From Cladorhizidae sp. MBARI D1340-BT2 (lineage: Eukaryota > Porifera > Demospongiae > Poecilosclerida > Cladorhizidae): DNA of 64,000 nucleotides. The position numbers and the translations under genes are program-made. The stretch covers positions 33,047,663 to 33,111,662 of the forward strand of contig JAQNBH010000015.1 of assembly GCA_028752905.1 (NCBI GenBank), in the 5' to 3' direction. Below the pieces are notes generated by a model that was given only the letters and a program-made list of their open reading frames with translations, was not told the origin of the DNA and made no database searches. Shown here piece by piece: positions 23,218-33,699 of this stretch. How positions within the stretch are numbered: the first letter of the stretch is position 1; each line of letters opens with the position of its first letter.

Positions 23218-24969
23218 GTGGTTGAGGACAGGGAAGTCATTAACCAACTAGCAGATATAAGAGATGGTGCTGAACCAAAACTACTGCCCTCACCAAAGCC
23301 AAAATCAAATAGGAAGAAGGCTAACCCTGAAGTCCAATCACCCAAGCAGGAAGTTGAGTTGAGTAAATTAGCAGAGGACGAGAATAGCTCTTCTACTATT
23401 CCTCCAGAAGAGGAAGGAGTAAGCGGTCAAAGCGTGAGGGCTGTTGCAGAGGCAGGGTGTATGAGTGAGGACGAGTTGGAAGAAGATGCTTCAGAGTCGG
23501 GTGAGGCAGATTGTCTTAATGGGCTCGAGACAGGTGTCTTTAGCGATCAGCCACTCCCTATCCTTAGCAGGGGAAAGGAGGGAGTCAACGAGCTCATCAC
23601 CCAGCAAAAGGAAGATAGTAGTTTGGTTGAGATGAGGAGGAAGGCAGAGAAGAGGGAGGATGGATATTTGTGGGAAGATGGAGTTTTAGTACATGTCAAA
23701 CTGATAGACCCTGGGAGGGAATGGACTCGAGTTGTTGTCCCTTATTCTAGGCGTCGGGAGGTTTTAGACGTAGGGCACAGAGGCTTAGCCGAGGGACATT
23801 TCTCCCACAACAAGATGGTGGCGAGTGTTGCCCAACACTTTACTTGGCCAGGGTTGAGGAAAGATGTAAAGGCTTACTGTAGTGCATGCCCGGAATGCCA
23901 GAGGGCAGGCAGGCGGCTCAAACCCAAAGCCCCTCTAACTGTAACTCCCATCATCTCTGTTCCATATCAATGCTTAGCATGTGATTTGGTAGGTCCCTTG
24001 AACAGAACCAAGAGCGGGTTCAAGTACATACTAACTGTAATGTGCTTGGGCACAAGATATACCACAGAAGAAAGTTGATGCCATAACAGTTGCAGAGGGC
24101 ATAATGGAGGTAGTAGCGCACACAGGCATTCCCATGGAATTACTCTCCGACCAAGGCTCTGCATTTATTGGGAAGGTTAATAGTGAATTGTGTCGTCTAC
24201 TAAATATTGAAAAACTGAAAACTACAGCCTACCACCCCCAAACAAATGGTGTGCTCGAAAGGTGGCACTCGTTCTTGAAGGGGATGCTTAGGAAAGTAGA
24301 GGGAGGTAAAGAGGAATGGGATAGACTGTTAAAATATTTCCCCATGCTGCAACCGGATTCTCTCCCTATGAGTTAGTTCATGGAGGTAATCTCAGAGGAC
24401 CCTTAGAGGCTATGAAGTCTGGGTGGGTCAAAGGTGACCTTAACTTTATCAGTGCTGTAGAATGGGTGAACGAACTTAGGGAAACCCTTACCATTCTACA
24501 CCAAGTCGCATATAAAATTGAAGAAGCTTACAAAGAAAAATCAAAGGCTGCATATGATTTGGGTACCAAACCGAGGTGTTTTGAACCAGGTGATGTGGTC
24601 CTCTGCCATACTCCAGGGTTAACTGGGAAGCTACATACCATTTGGGAAGGGCCCTACGAGGTTTTGGCAGAGCTATCGGATTGTAATTACAAGATTGCTG
24701 TCCCTGAAAAGAGATTCCATTACTCCGTAGTTCATGTCAATCGTCTCAAGGAATGGCGAACTCCAATTGCTAACCTCTTTCGGGTAGTGGTAGCGGATGA
24801 AAGCGAAGGGACTACTGAACCTGTAGGAAAGGTCAAGATGGGAGTTCCAATCCTGTCTGACATTCAGCCGACAGAATTGCAAGCCATCATAGATCAATTC
24901 CCAGATGTAATAAGCATAGAACTGGGAAGGGCCAAGCATGATGTACATGAAATGGATACTGGGGAATAA
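23218..24969 (+). pseudogene. Integrase of the Gmr1-like element (H2C2, DD35E, GPY/F)
   Basis: After an acidic linker comes an H2C2 finger (GHRGLAEGHFSHNKM near 23773, CSACPEC near 23880). The catalytic core has D in ACDLVGPL (23982), D in LLSDQGSAF (24149) and E in TNGVLERWH (24257). The last two are separated by exactly 35 residues. A C-terminal GPY/F module (WEGPYEVL, near 24640) and HVNRLKEW follow. Frameshifts near 24060 and 24376 split it into three pieces. Integrase inserts the cDNA into the host genome. Its position before RT rather than after RNase H is the key oddity. Confidence 0.85.
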
Positions 24970-26403
24970 AAGCCAATTAGATTGGTTCCTTATAGGATAG
25001 CGCCTGGCTGGAGAGCAGAGCTGAAGGAAGAAATTCAGTCGCTAGTCAGGCACGGCATCCTGGTACCATCAAAAAGCCCATGGTCTTTCCCAATGGTACC
25101 GGTACGTAAGAAGTAGACCAATACCATTAGACTCCAGGTGTTTGAATAAGGCGACGAAGGCAGATCCATACCAAATGCCTGTGGTGCAAGAGCTTCTCAA
25201 CAATGTTGCCGGAACAACATGATTGACCAAACTTGATATGAACAAAGGCTTCTATCAGGTACCTTTAGACAAAGATAGCCAGGACAAAACTGCTTTTTGC
25301 TCACCATTGGGCAAGTTCTCATTTACGCACATGCCTTTTGGATTAATGAATGCACCCGCAACTTTTCAACATTGCATGCATGTGGCTTTGAGCCAACAAG
25401 CTGAGCATAGCGCTATATATATGGACGATGTCTTGATCTATTCTTTTTCTTGGGAGGAACATCTTGTACACATGACAGGTGTGTTAGATGTCCTTAGGGA
25501 AACATGCTTGACAGCCAAGCCCAGCAAGTGCGTGTGGTGCGCACATTCCTTAGAATACTTGGGTCACGAAATTGGTGACGGGTTGGTCAGTGTCCCAGAG
25601 GCAAGGATAAAGGCTTTACGAGACTTTCATAGGCCAACCAATCAGAAGGGGCTAAATGCTTTCATGGTCACCGCCGGCTATTACCGGAGGTTCATCCCTG
25701 ATTTTGCCAGGTGGGCAGGTCCGCTATTCGGTGCTTTGAAAAAGGGTGCCCCTTGTTTCATAGAGTGAAACAAATGCCAAACAAATTCATTTAACCATCT
25801 TGTCAATGTTCTTTGTGACGAGCACACACTTACACTTCCCAGTCCAGGAGACAAGTCGGTGCTTCATACAGACGCCTCCATGCTAGGACTCGGAGCTGTC
25901 CTATCTGTAGAACGTGAAGGAGAGGAATTCCCCGTGGCATACCTCTCCAAAATATTTACAGCTGCTGAGAGAAACTACAGCGCATCTGAAATAGAGTGGT
26001 GAAGGCTGTGGAACACTTCGCCATCCACCTACTAGGGCAAAGATTTACTGTGGTTACCGACCATCGAACTCTAGTAGCCCTACAAGAATCGAGTCACCTG
26101 AATGGACGCTTGATGAGATGGGCGTTAGCACTCCAGGCGTACAACTTTGATATTAAGTATCGACCAGGCCAACACCATCAAAATGCTGATGGCCTTTCTC
26201 GGCAGTGCTGGCCAGAAGACGAGCCGAGTAAGAAGAGTAAAGGACCTGGGGCGACACTGACAAAAGAAACGACGACCCCTCTCCTAGACGATCATCAACC
26301 CAGAACCGCGACCACCTTCACCGGAGGAGTAGCATCACCTGGAGGAGGATTTTCAACTTGGGCCGGGGAGATGTCGAGGGCTGACCCTAGACATTGGCCA
26401 TGA
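24970..26403 (+). pseudogene. Reverse transcriptase and RNase H of the Gmr1-like element
   Basis: RT begins just after an in-frame TAA at 24968. KPIRLVPYRIAPGW and the GILVPSKSPWSFP region are broken by a stop near 25115 and a shift. An open piece then starts at 25223: LTKLDMNKGFYQVPLDK, FTHMPFGLMNAPATF, catalytic box YMDD at 25418, and SLEYLGHEIGDGLV. The connection and RNase H follow, with HTDASMLGLGAVLS near 25865 and, after another shift, FTVVTDHRTLVAL and HHQNADGLSRQ (25996-26200). The frame ends in a low-complexity tail just before the polypurine tract. Gypsy-type RT copies genomic RNA; here it is not functional. Confidence 0.85.
26360..26371 (+). promoter_or_regulatory. Polypurine tract
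   Basis: GGGCCGGGGAGA lies directly against the 3' LTR; it is the expected plus-strand primer position. Confidence 0.55.
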
Positions 26404-26800
26404 AGGCCTCGAACTGGCCTTTGCAGGCTTGACTAATTAGCTAGTTACATTAGCCTAAGAGTGGATGTACTCATAGAGGTTTCATTAGCACCTTTCACAC
26501 CTTTATTTTATATTAGCTTATGGAAGCCTACCTGCTATGTGTATGTTTGACTTTCGACTGTCTATTGTGTGTGATTATAATCTCCTGTTTCCTGTACGTT
26601 CTGACTGTCAGGGTATTTAAGCCAGACAGCCAGACCTAAGTAGAGTTCTGTCAAATTATAGCACTGTGTGTCTCACGTCTTTATCATAACCTAAACTTCT
26701 CTGGTTTAAGATAAGGGGCACTCACTGTTTGATAAGAACTTTGGTGGCAGTAATATAAGCATTAGTTACCATTCGGGGAGCCAGAGCGATACCCTCGACA
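26372..26800 (+). repeat. 3' LTR of the Gmr1-like element
   Basis: Same ends as the 5' LTR (TGTCGAGG...CCTCGACA). It differs by scattered substitutions and a 4-bp deletion near 26776. It abuts the start of duplicated block B within about 6 bases. Confidence 0.93.
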
Positions 26801-27749
26801 GAGGGGTCAGGTTTAGTTGAAAGATTTTTGTTCTCTTTCTTCTACTTGCACTTCAGTCCAGTTCAGTTCTAAGCACTTAATTGGATTTACAAATTTAAAC
26901 TGTTGGGAGCTACATATAATCCCAGTATAGTAGTTCTTACTTGAGTCGCCAATCGAAAGCCACCAACTAAAGCTGTTAAGATTTGTAAAAATTAAATAAT
27001 GAAGCTGTAGAGCCAGTTACTCTTACTCTTGTAGGAGCTTTCTGGCATGTTCACTCGTTGATGATAAAAAAAAAAAATTATACATATATTTTTAGTATAA
27101 ATCTGAAGATGGCTTGGTAAATTTCTTTTTCAGACACTTGAAAAAGCAAAATTGATTACCTAAGTTTCAAGTACTAACGTTTTCTGGAGGCAGCAAGTCA
27201 TAATACAGCATGTTTGCGTGTGGGTGGAGCCAGCTGCCTCCTTCAAATTATTAAGTCCATAACCATGTGATACAACTGCAGTCTACCATAAAATAGCCAA
27301 CCTACTAGAGATTGTATTATTGTGGGTGTAGTATGTAGAAATTTCCTGATATGTGAAAACTGCAACTATGCATTACACTTCTTTCCAACTTAATAAACTT
27401 CGCTTTTATATATAATAGAAAACTGTCATGAGGTCTTGTTGAGAAGTTTGAGACTGGTGGTCTATATAATGCAGTAGAAATGCTTGGTCTGATCCATGCA
27501 TATGCCTGGCTGTTGATAATTCAGAATGAAAATGATTGAACATAGAATCCAGCACCAAAAAAACACATGTCACCAAAAGCCACTTACATAAGCATCAAAG
27601 GATGCACCATATAGCTTCCCTCAAGGAATTGGTATGAGTTGTGCAAGTAGCAGAGAAAAGCACACTGCATTTATAAAATGTGTTTTTTCAACATAGCATT
27701 ATCTTTAGTCGAAATGTTTAATGTTTAATACAAACTGAGAATTGTTTAT

Positions 27750-28140
27750 TAATGAAATCTCAAATAACACTACATACTTAATTGATACCACTCCTTGCAA
27801 TTGTCATAGTGTATCTCCCTTCCAAATGTATTGGTTATATTGCAAGAACAATAGAGGCATAATTTAATCTTGCAGGGAAATGAAGTCAATTCTCACCATT
27901 AAAGCAAGAAATTATTTGGCTTCACATTTTTCATGATCATATTCAATAGCATTTACCTCTGGCCATGTGCCACAGTCATTTTGCTAACCGATTAAGTGTT
28001 CATCATGTCAATAATAGAACATCGCTAGCTATGAGTCAGTGATGACTTCATACTACTATTTCCTGTTCATGACAGATCACAGAAGTTGCCATTGACATGA
28101 TGGATTTGTTTTGAATTTTTTACAGAATTAAATGTTATCA
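27750..28140 (-). pseudogene. Decayed ULP1-protease fragment (Ginger-like), copy B
   Basis: Counterpart of 8490-8880 on the minus strand, with the same decayed DCG / MARGNA region and further indels. Confidence 0.4.
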
Positions 28141-28369
28141 TTTTGTACTTGCAATAGGTTAATTTCATACGGACAATTCTATATCTCTATTCCTTGAAAA
28201 TTCCTGGAAGTCGCAAGTCTAGGGACCAGTTGGGAGTGTAGGAATATTTCAAATGGAATTGGTTGGGCATACAATCCAGTACCCTGAAAGCATGCTCCTC
28301 CCAAGCAACACAAGTGTATATCTTGCATCAGGAACTAGAACAATAATATTTTGAATGATATATATATAT

Positions 28370-28660
28370 CCCATTCAATGCAACTGTGAGAAAGTCTATT
28401 AATTGGAGAAACAGAGGAGGTTGGGTACCAGAGTAAAATAACTCATGGATGCATGCAGACAAGTAAACTGAAGAGGTCTGCCATCACTAAACATACATGG
28501 AACTGCCATCCAATCTTGGTGTGAAAAAACTTCAAATGGAGGGAATTTTTCATGAATAAAACAGTTGCACATCCACCCCAAACACAAGGATCATAGGTTT
28601 AATAGAGATCTATGGCTTGACTATCTGTGGTTGGATTTCAACTAGCATGACTAAGCACAA
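28370..28660 (+). pseudogene. Penelope-like GIY-YIG remnant, copy B
   Basis: Counterpart of 9040-9350. Pieces of the IGET helix region, the HTWN..HPI region and the IHPKHKDHRFNRDLWLDYLW tail are recognisable in shifting frames. It has accumulated its own deletions. Confidence 0.5.
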
Positions 28661-29362
28661 CCACACCTATATTCATTGTTCCATAGCAGAGGTAAATTAT
28701 TTATCATGCCTCACCCTGATAAAGGCCAAACTATATTATATTAAACAAAATAACACTTATGTTAGAAAGAGCAAGGGATATTCTGTGAATATAGGACATT
28801 TGTGTTTTATCGTTTTAATGAATTTGTTATCCACAAATGATCTGCAGACTTTGGTGGCTACATCAATATCAAATGTCTATAAGGAGTTAACTTCAGTTTA
28901 GAACAATTAACTTAATAAAATCTTGGTAATTAGCTAGCTATAGTTACCACAGTTATTTCAGTGATACTCACCGAAATCTACAATTGTTTGAGATTATGGT
29001 CATTTTCAAAACAAGTAATAAAAATAACACTCTTCTCAATCAACAATTGAATTTTCTCACCAATATTTCAGATAGGTGGTCTAACCTACATCTAGCTGAA
29101 ATGTCAATATTATAGAGAATTCACGTTGATTATTAATTGTATCTACATTATGTCAACTGAGATTTTTTTTGTTGGTAGAATACTTTTATTTTCAAACTCA
29201 GTCTATAGTCCAATAAGATTAAATCCAATGTAGCTATATAGCATAGAATGGGAAATCTTAGCTACTTGTAAAATTCCAGTGAATTGGATGAAACTTGCTA
29301 TATCCTCTTTCACATTTATTGTAAACTTATGACAACCTGGAATAGTGATGGCTTGATATAGA

Positions 29363-29460
29363 AAATTATGTAAGTTGAAGGACAGACACCAAGAGCTGAT
29401 TCAGCCAGATAGTAAATTATGTAAGTTGAAGGACAGACACCAAGAGCTGATTCAGCCAGA
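29363..29460. repeat. 51-bp tandem duplication private to copy B
   Basis: AAATTATGTAAGTTGAAGG... to ATTCAGCCAGA occurs twice back to back (29363 and 29414). Copy A has it once near 10060. Confidence 0.85.
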
Positions 29461-29684
29461 AGCTGTCACAAGTCTCCAGAGGATCTAACTACAATCTATG
29501 GTTACCTCTGCATAAAGTTAGCTATGGCCAAACTAAACTCTGGAGGAAGAAGCAAGTGGACAAAACTAATGGAGACGCCCCTAGTCTCTGACCAGTAGAG
29601 GTCTCTCTTCCCCAGTTCGCTACTTTGTCAAAATGGTTTACCGGGGAAGGTGAAGGTTCACAGAATCCTAAAGGAGTCAATTAA

Positions 29685-29746
29685 TCCTAGTATACTCAGT
29701 GACCTCCTGGTCACTGAATACTAGGATTAGGTGACTGGGTGTCACC
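29685..29746. repeat. Double palindrome upstream of the gag remnant
   Basis: TCCTAGTATACTCAGTGACC (29685-29704) pairs with TGGTCACTGAATACTAGGA (29708-29726). A second, shorter palindrome GGTGAC / GTCACC follows (29730-29746). Together they could form two hairpins in RNA or single-stranded DNA. Confidence 0.8.
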
Positions 29747-29759
29747 AAATACTGGGGAT

Positions 29760-31660
29760 CTGAGCATGTGGCAAGTTCAAGGCTGCAGAGAAGCCTGACA
29801 CTGCTAGTGTCTGGTATTGCAAGTTCTGTGGTGGACATCATATGATGAAGAAGGAGTCCTGTCCACCCTTGGGCAAGAAGTGTTCCACATGCTCAAAAGA
29901 GAACAACTTTGCAAGTAAATTTCTGTCTGGTGGTAAACACAAGAAGAAGCCTATCCATGCTCCTATGGGGTGCCACACTGACATAGACATCGTGTATAAT
30001 GTGATTAAAATCTCTGCCATCCATGATTCTCAGCTGGTCATATTGATGGTATAGAATACCAATAATTATGTGAGGTTCGAGCTGATAGAGAAGCACAGTG
30101 TAACATGATGCCACTCCATATGTACGTCATGGCCATAAACCATAGAAGAATCCACTGTGTAAGCTCTGGTATGGGTTCCAGCATATCCTTCTGTCCCACA
30201 TCCTCCAGAGCATCATTGACCATTAGTGGGACTTGCACACATCACAGAGCATGTTGTACAGGCATGACAGCAAGATCCAATCTGATGTGATGCACTCACG
30301 ATCCAACTTGCCAGCAAGACTTATGAACACAAAAGGGTACTTCTTGATGATATGTGCATTAGTGAGCGCAATTGTATTTCTCCTCATCACACACATAGTG
30401 GCAGCAGTAGTGTCTGGCTTCTGTTGTAGAGGATACACACAAGCCCCATTCCTAGGCATGAAGCAGAGGATGAATCTTAGGAGTGTCATGATGTGGAAGT
30501 TCAGTGTACATCTGACATCACTTCAAGACACCAGAATTAGTACATGTCCTACTATAGGGTTTTTTACACCACCATAAGAGATGATGGAAGAGCTACTTTG
30601 GTCTGACCACAACACACACCACATCTTGTTTGTCAAGAACTTTGATGAGCGTCACATCATTCTCAAAGCTGTAACATCATCCATTTGTTTGAGTCTGTGG
30701 ATCACAGAGTTCTCCTGCCTGTAATGCCGGAGCATTTATCAGATTCGATGTGCGACTGCAGAGGATCTAACCTAGTGATAACCATATATGTGATATGGTT
30801 CCAGAGAGCAGGCCTTAAGATAAGTTGGAAATTCCAGTCTAGCTAATACCAAATCTGGTTCTATCATGACAATCTGACTTTGCAGTGTCAGCTGCTTTTC
30901 AAATGTCACCAACTGGTGATAGCTGCATACCTGACACCGATCTGATGACCATGGCACATGGTTGTCATGTGGGCATAGGGTGTCTGCAAAAAGCTCGTGA
31001 ATGCCTGTTCTGGCCCCGCGTGGCTGCTGACATGAGGTCTTTCATGTCAATGTGTGAAATATGTCAGTTACATGGTACTACTCAGCAGAAGGAACCTCTT
31101 TAGCAGCATGAGATCAATGCAAGGTTGGGAATGACCTGTGTGAACTGAATGGACAGGAGCTATTAGTGGTCACTGACTACTACAGTAACTTCATAGAAGT
31201 AGACAAACTGAATGCTGTGACATCATGTGGTGTTATCCATGTGTTGTCTTCTGGCATGGAATTCCTGATGTGCTGGTGTTGGATAAGGGCCCACAGTTCT
31301 CCTCGGCTGGGCTCAAGTCCTTCTGCACAGCATGGCCATTCATATATGTAACCACATCTCTAAAATATCCACAGTCCAATGGAAGAGTGGACAATGCTAT
31401 CATTACTGTGAAAATGCCAAGGGGTCTGGAAGTATGGGTTCCTTGCTGTGTTTGAGTGGAGGAATATTCCCTGCACAGTAACTAATGGGTCAGAGGTTAA
31501 AACCTCAGATCCCTACCGCTTCATGTATGCTTCATTCTAGTGTGACACTATGTGGAAGTGTCTGTTATGCAAGTACTCAATGACAAGCAGAAGAATTTCT
31601 ATGATGGGTCTACTCAGCTTCTTTCTGATCTGTATTTAAGTGATGCCGTCTGAATGCTCC
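29760..31660 (+). pseudogene. Decayed Ty3/Gypsy polyprotein remnant 1, copy B
   Basis: Same content as 10430-12380. The gag knuckles (CKFCGGHH, CSKENNFAS) lie in 29842-30054. The decayed protease ends near 30120. The integrase zinc region (GCLQKARECLFWPR, CEICQ) is at 30960-31080, with the core at VVTDYYSNFIEV (31166) and LDKGPQF near 31280, where the usual N after the catalytic D is K. The third acidic position is D as in copy A. A deletion near 31410 removes part of the region after the core. No continuous frame exceeds ~115 codons. Confidence 0.65.
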
Positions 31661-32269
31661 ACGTGGACCCATGGAACATGTAAGCACAGGTTGCACCACA
31701 TTCCTATAATAATCACAATTGGCAATACCGCAACGGCTGTCACATTCATTGTGACAACACTGTTCAGCCCTACGAGTACAGAGAGCACACTGTGCCTGAG
31801 CTTATATCTGCACATCCTACTCCACACATGACACTTGTCAAATCTATCCCCTCCACCTCTCCCATGTGCAAACGGCAGACATCAGATTCACAGCCATCAC
31901 TACCACCTGCACCAGAACCCCATTGCTATGAGCAACTCCTCTCAAGATGCAAGACTATGTTACGGACTTTTCTATTAGCTCAGATATAATTGATTATTAT
32001 GATGAGTTTGGACATGTTAGCTTACATATGTGATTTTTGTTGTTGTAAAGAGGGAAGATGCGTCAAATAGAATTACCCTACACCCAATAATGTATCTTAT
32101 GACCTTAGTCTATAAAGTTGTCATTGTTTCCTTAACAATTGGTTATACTGCTCCCAATTGATAGGTAATTTAAATTTGGTGGAGCAGTCAGTACCATCTT
32201 CTCAAATTTTATCAACTAACACCAAAACAATCTGCAATCCAAGCATGCCTGACATGTGCACTAGACCAT

Positions 32270-32497
32270 GCATGATAGTAAGAGCACTAACTCAAATAGC
32301 CAAGTTTTGCTGTGCTAATTTGAAATGATGGTGGTTATAATTCCAAATTTATGTTGTCTGGATTTGGTGGAGTTGGTAAATTTATAGATAAACCAAATAA
32401 ATCTAGAAAAGTATGTTGTGTTGGCAATCAAAAATTGTAGCTAGTGAATGGCAAAAACATGTCCTATAGATTTCCTACATCAGCATTATGGCAAGTT
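32270..32497. other. Segment present only in copy B
   Basis: About 230 bp lie between CACTAGA and TTATCCAGTTATAT that copy A lacks (junction near 12991). No terminal repeats or coding sequence are visible. It may be an insertion in B or a deletion in A. Confidence 0.6.
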
Positions 32498-32937
32498 TAT
32501 CCAGTTATATTAAAAAAATCCCTTTCTTGTACCCAACTCTCATAACAGACAACTCTCATAACAGACTCATCCCATCTAGCGTCATATATATAAAATATAA
32601 AAAGATTGGCTAAAATTATTTTTCATGGAAACACCAATTCTCCTCTTCTGCCAGTGCAGGATGCAGTCATCATCATTTCTAGTATAATAAACATTTCACA
32701 CTAAGTGACTACGTCAGTACTGAGTGAACAGAGTCCTGCATATTAATTTTGGGAAGGTTCCCTGTGAAATGAAAATATATTCACTTTACCACAACTAACT
32801 TTACCACAACTATAAATATCTTCCCTATAATATATATGTATGTTTCAGATAACTATTTTATCAGATTATATCAGTTAAAGTGCACATATTGGGGCTCTTG
32901 ACAAGTTGTCTGCTGTGTAGAGTAGTTGGCCTGGTAT

Positions 32938-33105
32938 AGTCTTCATAGAGAACACTTATCTGCAAGCCTTCATCAACCTTTCGTCTGCAGAAACATCTAA
33001 ACGCAGAGAGGAAGATGAGTACACCAGTACAGGCAATGAGGGGTCTAAAATGAAGGATCCTATGATAGTGATTCCTTATGCAGCATGGATGAGTGAAGTG
33101 ATTTA
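32938..33105 (+). pseudogene. Penelope-like fragment private to copy B
   Basis: The plus strand reads LQAFINLSSAETSKRREEDE, then GSKMKDPMIVIPYA and WMSE. This corresponds to the linker before GIY-YIG in the minus-strand Penelope remnant at 36239-36595 (ASLHQPFVSSKCRKEDK, KKDPMVVIPYAAGMSE). Copy A has no counterpart, so it arrived, or was lost, after the block was duplicated. Confidence 0.7.
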
Positions 33106-33699
33106 ATCAAACCTTGAGATGCAAACAGAACCTTACTACTCTTGGTTTTACCCTATTCAGTTTTTTTACGTTACCAACAGAAGTACCCTTATAAGTATAC
33201 TATGCCTAACATCCATTACTAGCCTAACAAGATTTAAGTTCTCAGTCAAGCCAAAATTGCATTTCCAGAATTTGGTTAGAGAACTTCTCACATGCCCAGG
33301 TGCTCGCTAGCACCTCTTTCTCTATAATTATGTGTGTATCTGCGCTCAGTCTCCATCAGCGATCTGAAGGCAAATACCACCAGTTTCCAATTATCTGCAC
33401 TTTTTATGAGTAGTACTGCACGAAGTCCGTAGGATGAAGAACCAGCAAATATCTTTGTTTCCGCTTTGCAGCTGTAAAGTGAGAGTATTGTTGGTTTCAC
33501 CAATTCGTCTTGACTCAAGTGGATTCCTGCTGTAGATCTCCCCATATAACCATGCAACTTTCTTCTGAACAACCAGACTCTTAGCTGTTATATTTGGTTG
33601 ATTAGTTTCTACTCTCACTTAAGTGATTCAGGATGGCTGTCAGGTTTCTGCCAGCTCCAAACCCTCTGTAAATCTATGAATCTGCTCTCTCTGAGGCTG

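Larger units (their letters stand above)
21113..26800 (+). mobile_element. Ty3/Gypsy LTR retrotransposon with Gmr1-like gene order (gag-PR-INT-RT-RH)
   Basis: Two LTRs of 433 and 429 bp, each beginning TGTCGAGG and ending CCTCGACA, bracket 4.8 kb of coding sequence. Order along the plus strand is gag coil, CCHC knuckle, aspartic protease, integrase with GPY/F tail, reverse transcriptase, RNase H. This Copia-like order with Gypsy-type domains is known for Gmr1-like elements. LTRs are about 97 percent alike by eye, with roughly 14 substitutions and one short indel, so the insertion is moderately young. Every ORF is frameshifted at least once. No matching 5-bp target duplication is seen (ATGTG left, GAGGG right). 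Confidence 0.88.
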
